NCBI GenBank assembly: GCA_036489565.1
Contig: DASXFN010000034.1
Coordinates: 1 to 64,000 of the forward strand
Length of the DNA: 64,000 nucleotides
Origin: JAICKN01 sp036489565
GTDB taxonomy: Bacteria; Acidobacteriota; Terriglobia; Terriglobales; Acidobacteriaceae
Direction of reading: 5' to 3'
In this document: piece by piece, positions 35,037 through 42,425 of the stretch
Position numbering within the stretch: position 1 is the stretch's first letter
How the letters are laid out: each line of letters opens with the position of its first letter
Notes under the pieces: model-generated
What the model was told of the DNA's origin: nothing
Seen by the model: the letters and a program-made list of their open reading frames with translations, nothing else
Databases searched by the model: none
Program-made: the position numbers and the translations under genes

Positions 35037-35576
35037 TTACTCCACAAAATCGGCATTGGGTCTGAAAGACTCAATCATCACGGCAATATCGAAGAGAAGC
35101 AAGAGGAAAGCTACGGCCACTACCGCAATCAGCATGTAGCGATGGCTTTCAAGCTTATATAACCGAATAGCGTTTACGCTCATCCAAATGTAATAGACAT
35201 TAAGAAGAGCGCCGGCAATCCACACCACCCAATTAAGCTGTCTAGATGAGGATTGTTGTCTTTGATCGTAATTGTTTGTCAACATTGCATCTAGTAAGAG
35301 CGCTACGTCGCTTGAAATAAGCAGCAGGGCAGATAGACAAAGTAAAAGAGACACTCCAGTAGTTACAGCGTCGCGGTAAAGATGTACGCTTTCGATACTT
35401 TCGATCGGCATTCTGGCACCACTCGGAAAGTATATTGCATTAAGCGAAAGGGCGCTCATCCAAATAAGCCATCTTCCCAACCTCCGCGAACGCGGTTGCA
35501 CGATTGCACCAACAATCAAACAACTTGCTTCTACTAAAGAGCCCCAGCCAAGGAAAGTGGATCCCAATAAATACAT
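35037..35576 (-). CDS. Membrane protein of unknown function
   Basis: A 179-residue protein with four or five hydrophobic segments, including LGWGSLVEASCLIVGAIV, TGVSLLLCLSALLLISSDVA and LIAVVAVAFLLLLFDIAVM. No conserved family is recognised. Its GC content is clearly lower than that of the core genes around it, and it is flanked on both sides by repeat-rich spacers, so it may be a recent arrival. No ribosome site is obvious at the ATG. Confidence 0.5.
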   Translation of the reverse strand: MYLLGSTFLGWGSLVEASCLIVGAIVQPRSRRLGRWLIWMSALSLNAIYFPSGARMPIESIESVHLYRDAVTTGVSLLLCLSALLLISSDVALLLDAMLTNNYDQRQQSSSRQLNWVVWIAGALLNVYYIWMSVNAIRLYKLESHRYMLIAVVAVAFLLLLFDIAVMIESFRPNADFVE

Positions 35577-35795
35577 CCAGTTACTAAGATCAGCCCACGT
35601 GTCTTGGCGGACATTACAGCATCACTGTTATTGTTCATAAAATCGTACAAACCCATCATCTAAACGTTAAATCCTATCTCGCTACGCATATATTTGCGAA
35701 TGAACCCATGTCTCTTCCAAAATCTCCGGGCAAAAGTTCAAAAGGGCCGAGATTTGGAGTTCCTTGGGTTGAGAACGTTTTCAACATTGTTGCTT

Positions 35796-35831
35796 GGCGG
35801 GTGGCCCATTCAAGCCGTCCTTTGGCTTGAG
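35796..35831 (-). repeat. 36-bp dispersed repeat (family B), reverse copy
   Basis: On the minus strand it reads CTCAAGCCAAAGGACGGCTT then GAATGGGCCACCCGCC. It has the same length and ends as the copy at 34521-34556. Confidence 0.8.
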
Positions 35832-35935
35832 TGGTGCAGTTGGCGGGCCGCCCACAGAACGCGGTTTTCGTTGTGTGGGGAATTTGAAGACTTCCTCCCT
35901 GTTTTCTTAGATCGACTCGATCATTCTCAGCCCCA

Positions 35936-35958
35936 CTCAAGCCAAAACCGGGCTTGAA
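35936..35958 (+). repeat. Partial family B repeat
   Basis: CTCAAGCC followed by GGGCTTGAA with the 3' third missing. It runs within seven bases into a family C copy, so the two families are nested or adjacent. Confidence 0.65.
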
Positions 35959-35965
35959 CTAATTC

Positions 35966-36035
35966 GGGGACAGACGGGATGCTCCCCGTTTGCGGACAGA
36001 CTGGTCAGGAAACGTCCCGTCTGTCCCTTGGTTTC
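35966..36035. repeat. Head-to-head pair of family C repeats
   Basis: GGGGACAGACGGGATGCTCC at 35966 on the plus strand faces a reverse copy ending at 36035 (minus strand: GAAACCAAGGGACAGACGGG). Together they form a 70-bp imperfect inverted repeat. Confidence 0.7.
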
Positions 36036-36146
36036 CGAGCCCGACCAAAAACTATTCAATCTTCCGGATGGATTTCACGCCGTCGATCAGCGAGTGCCGA
36101 AGGCGAGAAAGGGTAAGCTCGCCGTTGCATGACAACCACAGACGCA

Positions 36147-37322
36147 TCAGTCAGTTTCCAGACCAGCTTTTTTCAAGTCATTTCGGAGTTTTGCGAACCC
36201 CTGATCGCCCTGTTCAACCGTCATCAAGTTACCGTCAGGACCGATGATTAAATAAGTCGGAAATACGTGAATCTGGTATTGCAGAGGCATCTGGTTCTCA
36301 CTTGATAGAACGACGGGGAAATTGTGAGGATGTTTTTTCAAATATTTCTCAACTGTTTCGCGTTCCTCGCCCACGGAAATTCCCACGATCGCAAGGCTCT
36401 TGTCGCAATATTTCTGATTTAATTTTTCGATTGAGGAAGCATCGGACTGACAGGATGGACACCACGTTGTCCAGAAATCAAGCAATACGGTTTTACCTTT
36501 GAAGGCCGCCAATGATATCGAATTCCCATGAATATCCTTGATCTGCAAATCTGGCGCTGGCTTGCCGGCTAGTTGTTTCTTAATGCTGCCTTCGTCCCAA
36601 GGAGTGAATTGCTGGACCTCGTGCAGCCCCGTGGGCAACTGGAAAAGGGCTGCGGCCGGAGCAGCGCCAAAACTCATCTGCTTGATCGTATAAATCACAT
36701 CCCATTGAGAACTCCCGTGCGAACTTTCAACTAACGCAACGGTGTGACATCGCAACCAGACTCCGGTCTCGGCATCAATCATGATCCGGCTGGTCCCGCC
36801 CGTCATTGTTATCACGCTTCCGGTTGGGCCCGGGCGAATCCATGGTTTGATTGGCACATCGACGACGACACAACCATGGTCTTTCCCTGAATACCCACAC
36901 GGCAGGCTCTGCACCTCTTTGGCCTTCTTCCAGTTGAGCTTGGTTTCAAAAGGTTCCGGCAGCAACTCGTCTTTATTTGAGGCTTGTTTTTTATGAGTGA
37001 ACTCGCTTCCTCCCGGGACGAATTCGAACAAATCCTGGCCGTTGAAGACTCGATTTAGCCCATCTCCGCCACCGATCCGCTGTTCACGCCACATACCCTG
37101 CAAAAAATCAACGACGAGCTGATAACGCTGAACTTGATCAACGTATCCTAATTTGACCCGACGCTCGACTTCGAATTCCTGATGCAATGCAAGCGGCCCG
37201 TGCATCGTCGCTTCAAACTTACTCCAGACGCTATTGCCGGTTGTTTCACCGACGGAGCTCGAAGCGAGTACTACCGCCCCGATCAGTAAAAAAAGAAACG
37301 TGAGCCGCTGCGCAGATAGCAT
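36147..37322 (-). CDS. TlpA-like thioredoxin-domain protein with N-terminal beta domain
   Basis: A 391-residue exported protein with a signal sequence (LTFLFLLIGAVVLASSSVG). Residues about 30-240 form a beta-rich region comparable in layout to LolA/outer-membrane-lipoprotein-sorting-like domains in similar fusions. The C-terminal 140 residues are a TlpA/ResA-type thioredoxin domain: AFKGKTVLLDFWTTWCPSCQ with a CPSC active site, and VFPTYLIIGPDGN with the cis-proline loop. Likely a periplasmic disulphide reductant or oxidant. A 20-bp palindrome lies about 100 bases upstream. Confidence 0.82.
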   Translation of the reverse strand: MLSAQRLTFLFLLIGAVVLASSSVGETTGNSVWSKFEATMHGPLALHQEFEVERRVKLGYVDQVQRYQLVVDFLQGMWREQRIGGGDGLNRVFNGQDLFEFVPGGSEFTHKKQASNKDELLPEPFETKLNWKKAKEVQSLPCGYSGKDHGCVVVDVPIKPWIRPGPTGSVITMTGGTSRIMIDAETGVWLRCHTVALVESSHGSSQWDVIYTIKQMSFGAAPAAALFQLPTGLHEVQQFTPWDEGSIKKQLAGKPAPDLQIKDIHGNSISLAAFKGKTVLLDFWTTWCPSCQSDASSIEKLNQKYCDKSLAIVGISVGEERETVEKYLKKHPHNFPVVLSSENQMPLQYQIHVFPTYLIIGPDGNLMTVEQGDQGFAKLRNDLKKAGLETD

Positions 37323-37418
37323 GGATTAGTCTCCACCTTTTTTGGACGGCTTGAAAAATATACTCAGACGATGTGAATGTCCAGCAAAACGTGATTGTTG
37401 TGTGGTGACATATTTTTC

Positions 37419-37438
37419 ACTAAGTAAAACTACTTAGT
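37419..37438. promoter_or_regulatory. Perfect palindrome upstream of the TlpA-like gene
   Basis: ACTAAGTA-AAAC-TACTTAGT has perfect 8-bp arms. It lies 97 bases upstream of the TlpA-like start, at a plausible operator distance. The rest of this 309-bp spacer holds only the repeat at 37498. Confidence 0.4.
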
Positions 37439-37497
37439 TGGGGCACTTTCCCAAAATTGCGACCCTGAGATTTTTTTGCTTTGGGTGTCTACAGATT

Positions 37498-37580
37498 TGT
37501 CATTCCGAGCGAAGTGAGGAATCTGCTTCTGTATTTTGAAAGGAACAGATTCCTCGCCGCTAAAGCGGTTCAGAATGACA
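37498..37580. repeat. Palindromic dispersed repeat (family A), copy 1
   Basis: An 83-bp element with ends TGTCATTCCGAGCGAAG and TTCAGAATGACA and inner arms GAGGAATCTG / CAGATTCCTC, forming a long imperfect hairpin. A second full copy lies at 38363-38447 on the other side of the methyltransferase gene. Confidence 0.88.
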
Positions 37581-37631
37581 AGGTTTTTAACTTTTATATG
37601 CTGAATTTTCAATGAAGGGATACTTCACTCG

Positions 37632-38324
37632 CTAAGAAACAGTCGTAGGCTTCTTGCCAGATACACAAATCCAACCTCTACGGCGCTCCTCCCATATCTG
37701 AATATCGGTGTATCCCGTGGCCAAAAATAATTCCCGGTGCTCATCCACGCCAAAATTAGATGACTTCAGAAGTTTCATTACGGGCCGTTGCAGTGCGTTG
37801 GTTGCTCCTTTTTTATAACTCTCCGCAATTATCACCAAAGTTCCACCGGGCTTTAGAACGCGCAAGATCTCCTGCATATCTTTGACTGGATCAGGCCAGT
37901 AGTACTGCGTTTCAACGGCTGTGACCAGATCGAATTTATTCTCCGAAAAAGGCAATTGGGAGACAGAAGCCTTTTGTACGGCAACGCGGCCTGCCTCGAT
38001 TGCCGGTAAATTTTTAGCGCGAGATGCTGCCACGCTTCCATTGGAATAATCAATGCCGTGCACCTTTCCGTGCGTAGCAACCGTAGCGAGCTTTTGAATC
38101 GTGCGACCTCCGCCGCAACCAACGTCCAAAATTGTGAAGTCCGGCTTAACCTCGACATGTTGCAATCCCCAGTCGGTGAGGCTGGAATGCGAAATATTCA
38201 TGAGTGCTAAAAAGAACCGTCCGGTCCATCGCGAGGGCTTCTTTACTTGGTTGATCAAATAAAACCCTGCGGCCAAGGCAACAACATAGCGCAGGATAGT
38301 GAGTTCTATTTTCACGGTGGACAT
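37632..38324 (-). CDS. Class I SAM-dependent methyltransferase
   Basis: A 230-residue protein. A short hydrophobic N-terminus (LRYVVALAAGFYLINQ) could tether it to the membrane. The SAM-binding motif I is ILDVGCGGGRTIQKLA, followed by GKVHGIDYSNGSV (motif II) and the later strands LVTAVETQYYWPD and LKPGGTLVIIAES. Domain order fits the UbiE/Methyltransf_11 group. I chose the ATG; a TTG two codons upstream is possible. The gene is bracketed by two full family A repeats about 50 and 40 bp from its ends. Substrate unknown. Confidence 0.85.
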   Translation of the reverse strand: MSTVKIELTILRYVVALAAGFYLINQVKKPSRWTGRFFLALMNISHSSLTDWGLQHVEVKPDFTILDVGCGGGRTIQKLATVATHGKVHGIDYSNGSVAASRAKNLPAIEAGRVAVQKASVSQLPFSENKFDLVTAVETQYYWPDPVKDMQEILRVLKPGGTLVIIAESYKKGATNALQRPVMKLLKSSNFGVDEHRELFLATGYTDIQIWEERRRGWICVSGKKPTTVS

Positions 38325-38362
38325 AGCCAAGGAAGGGATTTTATCTCAGGACACGGCAAAGT

Positions 38363-38447
38363 TGTCATTCCGAGCGAAGCGAGGAATCTGCTTTTAGGTT
38401 TTCCAGAAACAGCAGATTCCTCACCGCTAAAGCGGTTCGGAATGACA
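38363..38447. repeat. Palindromic dispersed repeat (family A), copy 2
   Basis: An 85-bp element with the same ends (TGTCATTCCGAGCGAAGC and GTTCGGAATGACA) and inner arms GAGGAATCTGC / GCAGATTCCTC as the copy at 37498, in the same orientation. Confidence 0.88.
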
Positions 38448-38490
38448 AGATTTAAATTTATACGCAGAACATTCCTAATGAAACAGCCCG

Positions 38491-38526
38491 CTCAAGTCAA
38501 ACCCGGGCTTGAATGGGCCGCCCGCC
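38491..38526 (+). repeat. 36-bp dispersed repeat (family B), copy 4
   Basis: Starts CTCAAGTC and ends GGGCCGCCCGCC with the CAAG / GGCTTG dyad. It lies 44 bp downstream of a family A element and just after the end of the ADOP gene. Confidence 0.8.
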
Positions 38527-38570
38527 GCGCAAAACACCATCAGCCACATGTAGAACAGAATCTGCCATCG

Positions 38571-41090
38571 TTATTCTGTTCGCAGTGCAATCAACGGTTC
38601 GATACCGGCGGCACGGCGGGCAGGCACCGCGCTTGCTATGAGTGCAACCGCGGCCACTCCGAGGACAGCAAGCGAATAGCTCGTCACATCCAACGGGTTG
38701 ACACCATACAGGGATGAAGCCAAAGCGCGGCCCACGAAGATTGCGCAGGGTATCCCCATGGCTACTCCGACTGTTGTTAGAAGTAAGGCGTCCCGCAGAA
38801 TCATCCAAACCACCTGGCCGCGATTAGCGCCCATGGCCATGCGTATTCCAATCTCTGCGGTGCGCCTGTTCACGCGATAGGTAAGCGTGCCATATAAGCC
38901 CGTGGCCACCAGCACAACGGCCAGCAGTCCGAAGAACCCGGCAAGCCGCGCGAAGAGCACCTGATTGGTGATCGTCGTATCGAACTGCGCACGCTGCGTC
39001 GTTGGTTGAATCAGGGCCAGGTTTGGATCCAACTGCTGCACCACCTTGCGAGCAGCGGGCAGAATCGCAAGGGGTTCCCCACGCATGCGAATCTCCACGT
39101 CCATCTTGCCGATGACCGGAATCTGAGCATACATATACCAGGCCATTGGAATGGGATCTTCGTCGATGCTGCGGTATTTGTGGTCCTTCACAACACCGAC
39201 AATCCTCATTTGATACATCCCGTTGTCAGGGCCAATGACGTGGCCTAACGGATTCTGATTTGGCAGGAAGCGTCGTGCGAACTCTTCATTGATGATGCCT
39301 GCGTGGGGCGAGGTTTCAGTATCGGTATCGGCAAAGTCGCGGCCAGCAAGCACAGGCACGCCAAGGGTCGTAAAGAATCCGGGACCGACTATATTACTGC
39401 GGACGGTTCGCGAACTTCCGTTGACCACGTCCGGCAGTTTGCCGTCCACCATCATGTCGCTGTTATCTGATGACCAGGAGCCGAGGCGCGACTGCATGAT
39501 GGTTACAGACTCGACTTCGGGGAGTTCCCGCAATTTGGCGATCAACTCGCGATAGAACTCTCTGCCTTGAGGAAGGGACTCGATGTGCGGGCTGACGCCA
39601 AAGACAACGAGGCCGTCCACTTTCATGCCGAGCGGAGTGTCCTTTAGATTTTGCAGCGTGCGAATCAACAGACCCGCACCGACAAGCAGGATGACGCAAA
39701 GGCCCATCTGCACCACAACAATGATGCGGCCCATCCGCGACTTTCCCGTATCAATGCCGGAAGCAGCCGCGGAAGTTTTGAGAGCAAGCGATGGGGAGGC
39801 TGCGAGGGCAATGCGTAGAGGCGCCAGCCCGAACAGAAGCACAGCAACAGCCAGTATGCCCACGGTAAAGCGCAGTACCGTGCCGTCAGGGGCGAGGCTC
39901 GATTCAATTTGTGCCCAAGCGCCCAGGGCCCTGGTGGCGTAAACTGCAAAGACCCAAGCCACGAGTCCTCCCGCCGCTACGAGAAGAATACTTTCCGACA
40001 GCAGTTGCCGCAGGAGGTCGCCGCGCCCCGCGCCCAGGGCCAGCTTCATGCTGAACTCCCGCTGCCGGCTTGCATTGCGCGCCATCAGCAGCATCACTAC
40101 ATTGGTAAGGGCGATCAACAACACCAGTCCAACCATTCCCATCAACAGCCGCAGAGAGTTGCCATACTGTTCGTCATATCCGGGGAATCCTCTTGCATCC
40201 ACAAGGCTCAACGTGGGTTTTCTTTCACCCGGCGCAGTTGCGCCAATGCCGAGGTAAGCTGCCTGCTGAAAAATAGATTGCAATTGCGCAGCTGCCCGCG
40301 CCTTTGTGACGCCTGGGTCGAGGCGCCCGATCAACCGCAGGCACCACCACGTGGGATTAGCCATGTATGCCTTGCCGTCTTGCAACGGATTGCCCCACGC
40401 ATTGAGTTCGGGACGGTTCTGCAATGGAACCCAGAAATCGGTTGACTCGCCCGCCTCCAGGCCTTCAAAGCCCTTTGCAGCAATTCCAACGATGGTGAAG
40501 CTGATTCCCTTCACATACAGGGTTGAACCCAGCACATCAGGATTCCTCGAAAAACGTCGGATCCAATAGTCATTACTGATCACTGCAATCGGCGCGTGAT
40601 CGTTCTCGTCCTGTTCCGTGAACCCATGGCCGCGCTGCAACGTTACGCCCAGGCCGGAGAAGAAGTTGCCACTCACCATATCGCCTTCCGCCTCTTCAGG
40701 CTCTGATCCATAGCGGACTGCGACCTTGTTTCCTGACAGCGGAACGTAGGCAATGATCGCAGACATTCCGTCGGCTTGCTTGCGCAGAGCATCGTAAACG
40801 GGGTAGGAAAAAGTCTCAGTCGAATCGACGGTGCCGGTGCCATGAGGAGGATTCGATGTACGCAGATAGACGACGCGGTCGGCATGGGCCACAGGCAGCG
40901 ATTGCAGCAAGACCGCGTTCATTACACTGAACACCGCAGTGTTTGCGCCCATTCCCAAGGCAAGCGTCAGGATGGCGGTGATGGCAAACCCTGGGCTCTC
41001 GAGTAGAGACCGGAATCCATGCTTAAGGTCGCGCAGCAATTTGTCCAGCGATAGCCAGCTGCTTTGCATATAAAAATGTTCCTGACTCAT
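38571..41090 (-). CDS. ADOP-type duplicated MacB/FtsX ABC permease
   Basis: An 839-residue inner-membrane protein. The N-terminus LLRDLKHGFRSLLESPGFAI, then LTLALGMGANTAVFSVMNAV, is the hallmark of acidobacterial duplicated orphan permeases. Two MacB periplasmic core domains and two FtsX permease domains follow, with helices around LLMGMVGLVLLIALTNVVML and near the C-terminus, ending RRAAGIEPLIALRTE. No ATPase gene is adjacent. I start at the ATG before SQEHFYMQ because a full ribosome site (GAGGAGGT) sits about six bases upstream, with a promoter-like pair before it. The frame stays open upstream into a truncated response regulator, so a 1024-residue fusion cannot be excluded. Confidence 0.9.
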   Translation of the reverse strand: MSQEHFYMQSSWLSLDKLLRDLKHGFRSLLESPGFAITAILTLALGMGANTAVFSVMNAVLLQSLPVAHADRVVYLRTSNPPHGTGTVDSTETFSYPVYDALRKQADGMSAIIAYVPLSGNKVAVRYGSEPEEAEGDMVSGNFFSGLGVTLQRGHGFTEQDENDHAPIAVISNDYWIRRFSRNPDVLGSTLYVKGISFTIVGIAAKGFEGLEAGESTDFWVPLQNRPELNAWGNPLQDGKAYMANPTWWCLRLIGRLDPGVTKARAAAQLQSIFQQAAYLGIGATAPGERKPTLSLVDARGFPGYDEQYGNSLRLLMGMVGLVLLIALTNVVMLLMARNASRQREFSMKLALGAGRGDLLRQLLSESILLVAAGGLVAWVFAVYATRALGAWAQIESSLAPDGTVLRFTVGILAVAVLLFGLAPLRIALAASPSLALKTSAAASGIDTGKSRMGRIIVVVQMGLCVILLVGAGLLIRTLQNLKDTPLGMKVDGLVVFGVSPHIESLPQGREFYRELIAKLRELPEVESVTIMQSRLGSWSSDNSDMMVDGKLPDVVNGSSRTVRSNIVGPGFFTTLGVPVLAGRDFADTDTETSPHAGIINEEFARRFLPNQNPLGHVIGPDNGMYQMRIVGVVKDHKYRSIDEDPIPMAWYMYAQIPVIGKMDVEIRMRGEPLAILPAARKVVQQLDPNLALIQPTTQRAQFDTTITNQVLFARLAGFFGLLAVVLVATGLYGTLTYRVNRRTAEIGIRMAMGANRGQVVWMILRDALLLTTVGVAMGIPCAIFVGRALASSLYGVNPLDVTSYSLAVLGVAAVALIASAVPARRAAGIEPLIALRTE

Positions 41091-41645
41091 GTTCACACCT
41101 CCTCGGATTGTAGCCCTCGAGTCGCGTCCAGAATCAAACCCACCGCTCGGGTCACGCGGGCTGAGGCTCGAACGATAATTCCCATCTGAGAGCCGGCTGG
41201 CAATCGCGGGCGAAAAATATTGACCGCCGCCATGAACGGCAACGATGGCGGCAACGATTTCGTCACGCGACGTCCCTTTTAACAGATACCCTCGAGCGCC
41301 GGCCCGCACTGCGCGAGAGATTTCCTCTCCAAATTCGAGGCTGGAAAAGATGATGACTTGCGGCGGTGACTTCCGCTTATTAATGGCGCGCAGAGCGTCA
41401 ATGCCATTCATCTTTGTCTTTGGCATGCGCAGATCAAGCAGCACAATGTCTACGGGGGAGCAGTCCAGCAATTCCAAAGCTTCTTCCGCGCTGGCGGCTG
41501 CGCCAAGCACTTTGATCCCCGGTTGTTTGCCCAGCATGCTGCTCAGGCCAGTGCGAACAACCGCATGGTCATCCACGATAAGCAGGCGTATTTGTGCCTT
41601 TGTTATTTTCGTTTCGCTATGGCCCTTTATTCGCTCCAACTCCAA
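41091..41645 (-). pseudogene. Truncated NarL-type response regulator, in frame with the ADOP gene
   Basis: A receiver domain of about 150 residues with an intact phosphorylation site: LLIVDDHAVVRTG (acidic pair D25/D26), phospho-acceptor D71 in VLLDLRMP, S101 and K123 in LLKG. NarL-type regulators continue with an L-(S/T)-P-R-E helix-turn-helix; here the sequence reaches SSLSPRD and then becomes leader-like sequence of the ADOP gene. The DNA-binding domain is thus missing from its first residues onward. No stop separates it from the permease. Either a pseudogene made by a deletion or a true receiver-permease fusion. The start is a TTG without a clear ribosome site. Confidence 0.7.
41107..41137 (-). 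promoter_or_regulatory. Candidate promoter of the ADOP permease gene
   Basis: On the minus strand TTGATT and TACAAT are separated by 19 bases, followed within 20 bases by the ribosome site and the ATG at 41090. The spacer is longer than ideal. If real, the permease is expressed independently of the regulator fragment. Confidence 0.4.
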
Positions 41646-41902
41646 TAGCAGTGCATCTCGCGGGCCAAATTTCTTTGACTGTTAAGCGTGTTTTTTCAGG
41701 CACTTCGATGAGTTTGGAGGAAGACGATTGTCCGGTATCGGGTGGGAGTGTCCATATGCGGACAGCCATTGCGACGTTTAGTGTGAGTGAGTTAGGCCGC
41801 GTCAGCGCAGGATGAAAAGCTCTTTGATCTGCCGGATGGATTTCGGGACGTGGGTGAGAGCTTCCTAAGAGCACCCGACGCATTAAATTTCTCAACCTGA
41901 TT

Positions 41903-41920
41903 TGTCATTCCGAGCGAAGC
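41903..41920 (+). repeat. Half-copy of the family A repeat
   Basis: TGTCATTCCGAGCGAAGC is identical to the left end of the element at 38363. The right arm is absent. The stop codon and last residues of the neighbouring minus-strand gene are encoded by this repeat. Confidence 0.75.
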
Positions 41921-42300
41921 CGAACAAAATCATCAGTTAACTCAGAGTGAGCATCAACGCGTGCTCGCGAGGCGAATTCGAGATCAACGTGGGTGCCCGG
42001 TCGCGGAAGCATTTTTTGAGCCTTCGCTCTTTTAGTTTTTATAGCTGTGAAGTTCTTTTGCAATGCTTGAAGAGCTTCCTCTTGTGTCTCACCTCCGCCA
42101 CTCATGACCCACCAATTCACAATAGCGGCAGAATAACGATGCTGTTTCAACCGTGAATTGACGATGCTGGCATCAGTTGGAAATTTACGTAACGAGATTG
42201 GGTAATCGGAGAGATCCCAGTCGTGTTTGAATAACGATGAGAACCACTTCCATGCAGCGTAAACTTGGTTCTTGAATTGAGTTATTGAGTCGAAACGCAT
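41905..42300 (-). CDS. HicB-like protein with a repeat-derived C-terminus
   Basis: A 131-residue protein. The segment YSAAIVNWWVMSGGGETQEE followed by ALQALQKNF resembles the HicB/antitoxin-like core, in which a strand pair precedes a G-x-G-x-T-x-(E)EAL helix. The final residues (VRLRSE) come from a family A repeat half-copy, so the native end was probably lost. I chose the ATG before RFDSITQF; an upstream ATG at 42363 would add 21 residues. No HicA-like toxin gene is adjacent. Function unassigned. Confidence 0.5.
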   Translation of the reverse strand: MRFDSITQFKNQVYAAWKWFSSLFKHDWDLSDYPISLRKFPTDASIVNSRLKQHRYSAAIVNWWVMSGGGETQEEALQALQKNFTAIKTKRAKAQKMLPRPGTHVDLEFASRARVDAHSELTDDFVRLRSE

Positions 42301-42388
42301 AGTCAATCGCAGAAGATTACACGGTAGGCATTCTCCCCCGCAAATGGTGATAAACGGTTGCATTATTCCTTAACGTCGAGCCCCTCGT

Positions 42389-42418
42389 TTGACGCTCCTC
42401 TCCCATTCTCTTTACACT
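42389..42418 (+). promoter_or_regulatory. Candidate promoter of tig, giving a near-leaderless transcript
   Basis: TTGACG (42389-42394) and TACACT (42413-42418) are 18 bases apart. The predicted start of transcription falls at or next to the GTG at 42426, which has no ribosome site. Confidence 0.35.
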
Positions 42419-42425
42419 CAACTGT

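Larger units (their letters stand above)
35577..36146. other. 570-bp repeat-rich intergenic region
   Basis: No gene is supported. The stretch contains two family B repeats (one reversed, one partial) and a head-to-head pair of family C repeats. Open frames on both strands coincide with the repeats and have no recognisable product. Confidence 0.65.

Noticed and set aside
35694..35957. Small open frames on both strands in the 35577-36146 spacer
   Set aside because: They are made largely of the family B repeats in opposite orientations, with no ribosome site or recognisable product.
38247..38717. 156-codon plus-strand open frame
   Set aside because: It crosses a family A and a family B repeat and runs antisense over the ends of the methyltransferase and ADOP genes.
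41646..41902. Possible sensor-kinase remnant upstream of the response-regulator fragment
   Set aside because: No histidine-kinase motif was found on either strand; the stretch shows no recognisable gene.
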